Assembly (NCBI GenBank): GCA_017465745.1
Contig: JAFTVM010000025.1
Span: 1-33,097, forward strand
Length of the DNA: 33,097 nt
Direction of reading: 5' to 3'
Source of the DNA: Oscillospiraceae bacterium
Lineage (GTDB): Bacteria; Bacillota; Clostridia; Oscillospirales; Oscillospiraceae
The position numbers and the translations under genes are program-made. Numbering within the stretch: the first letter of the stretch is position 1; the number at the start of each line of letters is the position of its first letter. Shown in pieces: positions 29,790 to 33,097 of the stretch. The notes under the pieces are model-generated. The model saw only the letters and a program-made list of their open reading frames with translations, was not told where the DNA came from and did not search any database.

Positions 29790-30230
29790 CGCCAATCCAA
29801 AGTACCAGCTCTGGACACAGTTTCAAGCAGAAATCAGGTACATCAAGCAGGATGCTGTAACAGGAGAGCATATCACCGTGTCGTTGCAGCCTATCTGAAA
29901 AGAATCTTGCCGACACCCCCGGTTCTTCACAGAATATTTATGAACTGCCCGTGGGGCAGCGTTAAAAACGGCAGTAATGTGGTTATCAATGCAGATGGCA
30001 CTACGACCGCACCGTAGGTCAATGTAGCGGATGAACAGGTTTCCACGGCGGTTTCAGGGTGGTTGGACGAACATTCCACAGCAACTACAACTGTGCAGGG
30101 CAGCAGCATTACAAGCGGCATAATTGCTGATGGCAATGTAATCCTGTCGAAACTGTATGAATCTGTCACCGAGAACGTTATTTTACGCATATTTTCGGGT
30201 CACCAATACAGTCAGTACTATAAACACATA
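29790..30230 (+). pseudogene. Decayed phage tail-fibre/baseplate protein relic
   Basis: Fragments in changing frames: YQLWTQFQAEIRYIKQDAVTG and KNLADTPGSSQNIYELPVGQR-stop, then NGSNVVINADGTTTAP, a stop, and VNVADEQVSTAVSGWLDEHS, ATTTVQGSSITSGIIADGNV. The phrases VSGWLDEHPEATTTVQDGSIT-like and KLADGAVT-like repeats are usual in tail-fibre or baseplate proteins of Clostridia phages. Several stops and at least two frameshifts show the gene is dead. It is probably the trace of a lost prophage or a degraded mobile unit; edges are approximate. Confidence 0.6.
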
Positions 30231-30564
30231 CGGTACAATCGGCAAAAACAGAACGGACATGGTATGCGGATATCCCCCGTTGTCCCCGGTGAAATAATTT
30301 ACCTTAATAAGACTTTGACTGAAGCCGTTGGATTTTATGACTAAGACAAAGACTTTATCTTGAGACTTGGTGTTTTTCCGGTCTTAACCCGTATATTGTG
30401 CCGAATTGTGCCAGATACTCAATCTATCAAAATCAGTACAGCAACAGTCATGTTCCGTATTTCAATGCGAGAAAGAAACAGTGCCTCCCCATCCGCCATT
30501 AGTTTTGACGCTTACAAATATATCGCAGGATTGATACATTGTACCGAGGATCATTTATTTCAAT
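30231..30564. other. Gene-free stretch before the IS66 element
   Basis: I see no intact gene, RNA or strong repeat here. The composition is lower in GC than the flanks (runs such as TTTATGACTAAG and ACTTTATC), and short open frames have no ribosome sites. It may be continuing phage or element debris. Confidence 0.5.
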
Positions 30565-30614
30565 GTAAGCGTAAAACCTAGCCCCGGCTTGCAGACAATC
30601 GCATAACATGAAAC

Positions 30615-30680
30615 AATACCTCCGTGTAGTGTCGGATAGTGTATGGCAGTGCCATGCACTGCCAGCGAATCGGAGGTATT
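30615..30680 (+). promoter_or_regulatory. Hairpin that hides the tnpA ribosome site
   Basis: AATACCTCCG (30615-30624) is the exact reverse complement of CGGAGGTATT (30671-30680), which contains the GGAGG site of tnpA (ATG 30684). An inner GGCAGTG/CACTGCC stem (30645-30651 with 30657-30663) helps folding. RNA made from outside promoters could fold so that tnpA is not translated. Confidence 0.65.
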
Positions 30681-30683
30681 TTC

Positions 30684-31016
30684 ATGAACAGTGGACTACA
30701 AGTGTACAATGAGCAGAATAAACTGGCACAGTGGGCACAAATGGTGGCGCAGTGTCGGGACAGCGGCCTGAGTGTACGGCAATGGTGCCAGGAGCATGGC
30801 GTGAACATCTCGTCCTACTACAAGTGGCAGCGAAAGGTATATGCTATAGCGCAGGCGCAGCAGGAGAGCCACTTCGTGGAGATAACACCGGAACAGCCGG
30901 TGGCTGTCTGCGGTGTAGCCGTTACCATCCGGATCGCCGGAGCAGAAGCGGAGATTCATAACGGCGCAGATACAGCCACCGTGGAAGCGGTGCTGCGGAT
31001 CCTGAAGTCATGCTGA
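30684..31016 (+). CDS. tnpA: IS66 accessory protein TnpA
   Basis: A 110-residue IS66 OrfA with an N-terminal helix-turn-helix-like segment (NEQNKLAQWAQMVAQCRDSG, LSVRQWCQEHGVNISSYYKWQRKV), required with TnpB for transposition in this family. ATG 30684 has GGAGG seven bases upstream, and that site is part of an inverted repeat. Its stop overlaps tnpB (ATGCTGA), showing translational coupling. The short C-terminal part (after EITPEQPVAV) resembles the beta-rich tail of these proteins (VAVTIRIAGAEAEIHNGADT). Confidence 0.88.
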   Translation: MNSGLQVYNEQNKLAQWAQMVAQCRDSGLSVRQWCQEHGVNISSYYKWQRKVYAIAQAQQESHFVEITPEQPVAVCGVAVTIRIAGAEAEIHNGADTATVEAVLRILKSC

Positions 31017-31366
31017 CGGACTTCACCGGAGCTGACCGGGTTTACATCGCCTGCGGTTACACCGACCTGCGCCGTGGGATAGATGGACTGGCTTCTCTTG
31101 TCCAGCAGCAGTTCTGCCTGGATCCTTTCACAAACACCCTGTTCCTCTTCTGTGGAAGACGCCGGGACCGGATCAAGGCCCTGTACTGGGAGGGGAACGG
31201 ATTTGTGCTGCTGTACAAGCGTCTGGAGTCCGGCAGCTTCCAGTGGCCCCGGAAAGAAAGTGAAGCCAGAAGCCTGACACCGCAGCAGTACCGCTGGCTC
31301 ATGGAAGGGCTGAGCGTGGATCAGCCCAAGGCACACAAGCCTGTAAATGGACTGGAAATAGTTTGA
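31010..31366 (+). CDS. tnpB: IS66 accessory protein TnpB (Orf2)
   Basis: A 118-residue IS66 Orf2-like protein of full length: the family core YIACGYTDLRRGIDGLASLV, NTLFLFCGRRRDRIKALYWEGNG and LYKRLESGSFQWP is intact. It starts at ATG 31010 inside the end of tnpA (7-bp overlap). The exact role in transposition is not known, though the protein is needed in studied IS66 elements. Confidence 0.93.
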   Translation: MLTDFTGADRVYIACGYTDLRRGIDGLASLVQQQFCLDPFTNTLFLFCGRRRDRIKALYWEGNGFVLLYKRLESGSFQWPRKESEARSLTPQQYRWLMEGLSVDQPKAHKPVNGLEIV

Positions 31367-31418
31367 GATATTCTGCATTTTACTGTACTTTCCACTACAT
31401 ATATGGTATAATAAATGC

Positions 31419-32969
31419 ATGAAAAAGACAGATACTTTCCAGACAAGTAACGCCGAAATGGTCACCATTTCCCGCGCGGAATATGAGGAATTCCAGGCTC
31501 AGAGAAAGAAAATCTCGGAGCTTGAAAGTCGTGTGGATGTACTTATGGAAGCACTGCGTCTTGCCCGGCATAAGCAGTTCGGCGCATCCTCTGAGAAGAG
31601 TGAAGAGACGCTCATGGAGCAGCTGAGCTTCCTGTTCAACGAAGCCGAAGTATTTGCTGCCGCCAAGGACGAGGAGAATACCACCGTCGTTGCAGCCCAC
31701 AAGCGGCATAAAAAGCACGAGTACACCCTGGACTCCATCCCGGAGGATCTCCCCAAAGAACGGATCGAACACCGTCTGGAGGGCGAGGACCTGGTGTGTC
31801 CCCAGTGCGGCGATACCATGACCGAGATCGGCACCGAGGTGGTCAACAAGCTCAAGATCGTTCCTGCCCAGATCATCGTGGAGCAGCACATCTATTACAG
31901 CTATGCCTGCAAGAGCTGTGCTGAAACCGCTGACGAGGGCTGTGAAACGCCCATTGTTAAGGCTCCCCACGAGAAGAGCGTCATCCCCGGCAGCTTTGCC
32001 ACGCCGGAGGCCATTGCTCACATCATGACCCAGAAGTTCGTCATGGGTGCGCCCATCTACCGTCAGGAGCAGGAGCTGAACCGCCAAGGAATCTCCCTAA
32101 GCCGCCAGACCATGTCCAACTGGATTCTGAGAGCTGCGGAGGATTACCTGAAACCTGTATACGAGCAGCTGCACAGGGAGCTTCTTTCCAGAGATATTCT
32201 CCACGCAGATGAGACTACGCTGCAGGTACTCCATGAGCCGGGCAGGAAGCCTCAGACTGAGAGCTATATGTGGCTATACCGGACCAGCGGAGATACGTGC
32301 AAGCCCATCGTTCTGTATGAGTACCAGCCCGGAAGAGGAAGTATCCATCCCAAGGAATTCCTGACCGGCTTCAAGGGATATCTCCATACGGACGGCTATT
32401 CCGGATACCATAACCTTCCGGAAGATATTACGGTCGTCGGATGCTGGGCGCACGCCAGAAGAAAGTTCGACGAGGCTGTGAAATCCCTGCCCAAGGGAAA
32501 GGCCAAAGGCAGTTCAGCATCCCAGGGACTGGCTTACTGCAACCTCCTGTTTGAGATTGAGCAGGGTCTTGCGGAGAAAACAGCAGAAGAACGATACAAC
32601 GAGCGGCTGGAGCAGGCGAAGCCTGTTTTAGACGCGATGTTTGCATGGGCAAATTCCAGAGCAGCCGCACCGAAGTCCGCTCTGGGCAAGGCGTTCACCT
32701 ACCTGAAGGAGCAGTGGCCTTACCTGACCAATTATCTCAAAGATGGCCGGCTGGAGATCTCCAACAACCGGGCTGAAAGAAGCATTAAGCCCTTCGTCAT
32801 TGACAGAAAGAACTTCCTGTTTGCCAATACCCCGAAGGGTGCCACCGGCAGCGCAGTCATGTTCAGCCTGATCCAAACAGCGATTGAGAATAGCCTGGAT
32901 CCGTACAAATACCTGACCTGGCTGATGAAAACGGCAAAGGACGCAGATCTGGCTCGGTGTAAATGCTAA
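31419..32969 (+). CDS. tnpC: IS66 transposase TnpC (DDE type)
   Basis: A full-length 516-residue IS66 transposase. The N-terminal coiled coil (about 18-50, ISRAEYEEFQAQRKKISELES) precedes the LARHKQFGASSEKSEE motif, a zinc finger with CPQCG and YACKSCAE (about 127-169), and the DDE catalytic domain: LHADETTLQVL (first Asp), LHTDGYSGYHNLP (second Asp), and ISNNRAERSIKPFVIDRKNFLF (Glu in the NNRAERSIKP box). The C-terminal IS66 segment (SLIQTAIENSLDPYKYLTWLM) is complete. No clear ribosome site precedes ATG 31419. The codon use is like the host's, so the element may be long resident. Confidence 0.95.
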   Translation: MKKTDTFQTSNAEMVTISRAEYEEFQAQRKKISELESRVDVLMEALRLARHKQFGASSEKSEETLMEQLSFLFNEAEVFAAAKDEENTTVVAAHKRHKKHEYTLDSIPEDLPKERIEHRLEGEDLVCPQCGDTMTEIGTEVVNKLKIVPAQIIVEQHIYYSYACKSCAETADEGCETPIVKAPHEKSVIPGSFATPEAIAHIMTQKFVMGAPIYRQEQELNRQGISLSRQTMSNWILRAAEDYLKPVYEQLHRELLSRDILHADETTLQVLHEPGRKPQTESYMWLYRTSGDTCKPIVLYEYQPGRGSIHPKEFLTGFKGYLHTDGYSGYHNLPEDITVVGCWAHARRKFDEAVKSLPKGKAKGSSASQGLAYCNLLFEIEQGLAEKTAEERYNERLEQAKPVLDAMFAWANSRAAAPKSALGKAFTYLKEQWPYLTNYLKDGRLEISNNRAERSIKPFVIDRKNFLFANTPKGATGSAVMFSLIQTAIENSLDPYKYLTWLMKTAKDADLARCKC

Positions 32970-33031
32970 TATGTACTTGAGCCACTTTCCCGGAGAATGA
33001 CAGCGAATATTTGAGCCACCTTGCAAGATGC

Positions 33032-33059
33032 CCTACAATAGGATTAACGCTATTGTAGG
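33032..33059 (+). promoter_or_regulatory. Hairpin over the ribosome site of the last partial gene
   Basis: CCTACAATAG (33032-33041) pairs with CTATTGTAGG (33050-33059) across an 8-base loop. The 3' arm reaches the AGGAGG (about 33057-33062) of the GTG start at 33073, and may limit translation of transposase from readthrough RNA. Confidence 0.55.
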
Positions 33060-33072
33060 AGGAAAAGAAAAG

Positions 33073-33097
33073 GTGGTAACTTCGGTGGATGTTTACA
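33073..33097 (+). CDS. istA: IstA-like transposase, first eight residues only
   Basis: GTG at 33073, ten bases after AGGAGG, opens MVTSVDVY, similar to the start of IS21-family IstA proteins (MxTxxxxxxIR). Too short for firm identification. Confidence 0.4.

Larger units (their letters stand above)
30565..32971 (+). mobile_element. IS66-family insertion sequence (right end not seen)
   Basis: The left end starts GTAAGCGTAAAACC at 30565, matching the usual GTAAGCG terminus of IS66 elements, and three genes in IS66 order (tnpA, tnpB, tnpC) follow, all apparently intact. The matching CGCTTAC right terminus is not found before a second element begins at 32972, three bases after the tnpC stop, so the right end is displaced or lost. 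Insertion target duplication cannot be checked in this window. Confidence 0.88.
32972..33097 (+). mobile_element. Left end of an IS21-like element inserted beside the IS66 tnpC
   Basis: The stretch begins TGTACTTGAGCCACTTTCC directly after the tnpC stop and contains two copies of TTGAGCCAC(C/T)TT (32977-32987, 33011-33022), the kind of repeated end sequence seen in IS21-type elements. A hairpin and the start of an IstA-like gene follow. The rest lies outside the window. Confidence 0.5.

Noticed and set aside
1-33097. CRISPR arrays, tRNA or rRNA genes, integrase or att sites
   Set aside because: No regularly spaced direct repeats, cloverleaf-like elements or integrase genes were seen on reading both strands.

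Overview
The window looks like a chromosomal segment of an anaerobic, GC-rich gut Firmicute, most likely in or near the Oscillospiraceae (Clostridia). The clues are strong AGGAGG ribosome sites, tightly packed operons with ATGA overlaps, a domain-swapped GH3 glucosidase, a BMP-type nucleoside ABC transporter and an anaerobic molybdenum hydroxylase cluster. The assignment rests on gene content and protein style only; no rRNA or tRNA gene was seen.

Left part (1-5,900, all minus strand): a truncated GPH/MFS sugar transporter, an internally deleted GH2 beta-galactosidase relic, a very large secreted and membrane-anchored GH3 beta-glucosidase with its catalytic domains in inverted order, and a LytTR regulator whose phospho-acceptor Asp is Gly, coupled to a 71-residue single-span membrane protein.

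Central part (5,900-19,450): a four-gene minus operon, LysR regulator > VWA/metallopeptidase-like protein > BRCT-like/DUF6273 protein > MoxR AAA+ ATPase. Divergent from it is a small protein resembling a PLP-less fold-type-III barrel. Next comes a molybdenum hydroxylase (xanthine dehydrogenase type) operon: MocA-like cytidylyltransferase, molybdopterin subunit, 2Fe-2S subunit, FAD subunit, then, beyond an internal terminator, a truncated XDH-like protein that has lost every Fe-S cysteine. Upstream lies a regulator made of a catalytically degenerate MobA/MocA-like domain fused to a ModE-type DNA-binding domain, with a structured leader and a repeat-rich promoter. Divergent from it is a 5'-nucleotidase (NT5C/HAD) fused to a guanylate-kinase-like domain.

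Right-centre (19,450-27,300, minus strand): a sensor kinase and response regulator, then the ATPase, two permeases and lipoprotein of a BMP/Nup-type nucleoside transporter. Upstream is a guanine-deaminase-type gene with a terminator-like structured leader. With the hydroxylase cluster this reads as an island for importing purine nucleosides and bases, deaminating guanine and oxidising xanthine or a related heterocycle. That assembly is inferred from gene neighbourhood.

Right end (27,300-33,097, plus strand): a sugar-phosphate transferase, a GT4 glycosyltransferase and a VanZ-like protein (surface polysaccharide), then about 850 bases of decayed DNA with a phage tail-fibre relic, then an IS66 element whose right end appears interrupted by an IS21-like element running off the window. 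Both elements carry a hairpin covering the ribosome site of their first gene.

The least explained parts are the de-cysteined XDH paralog, the dead nucleotidyltransferase-ModE fusion, and the LysR/VWA/DUF6273/MoxR operon, which recalls the CoxD/CoxE maturation pair of molybdenum CO dehydrogenase.
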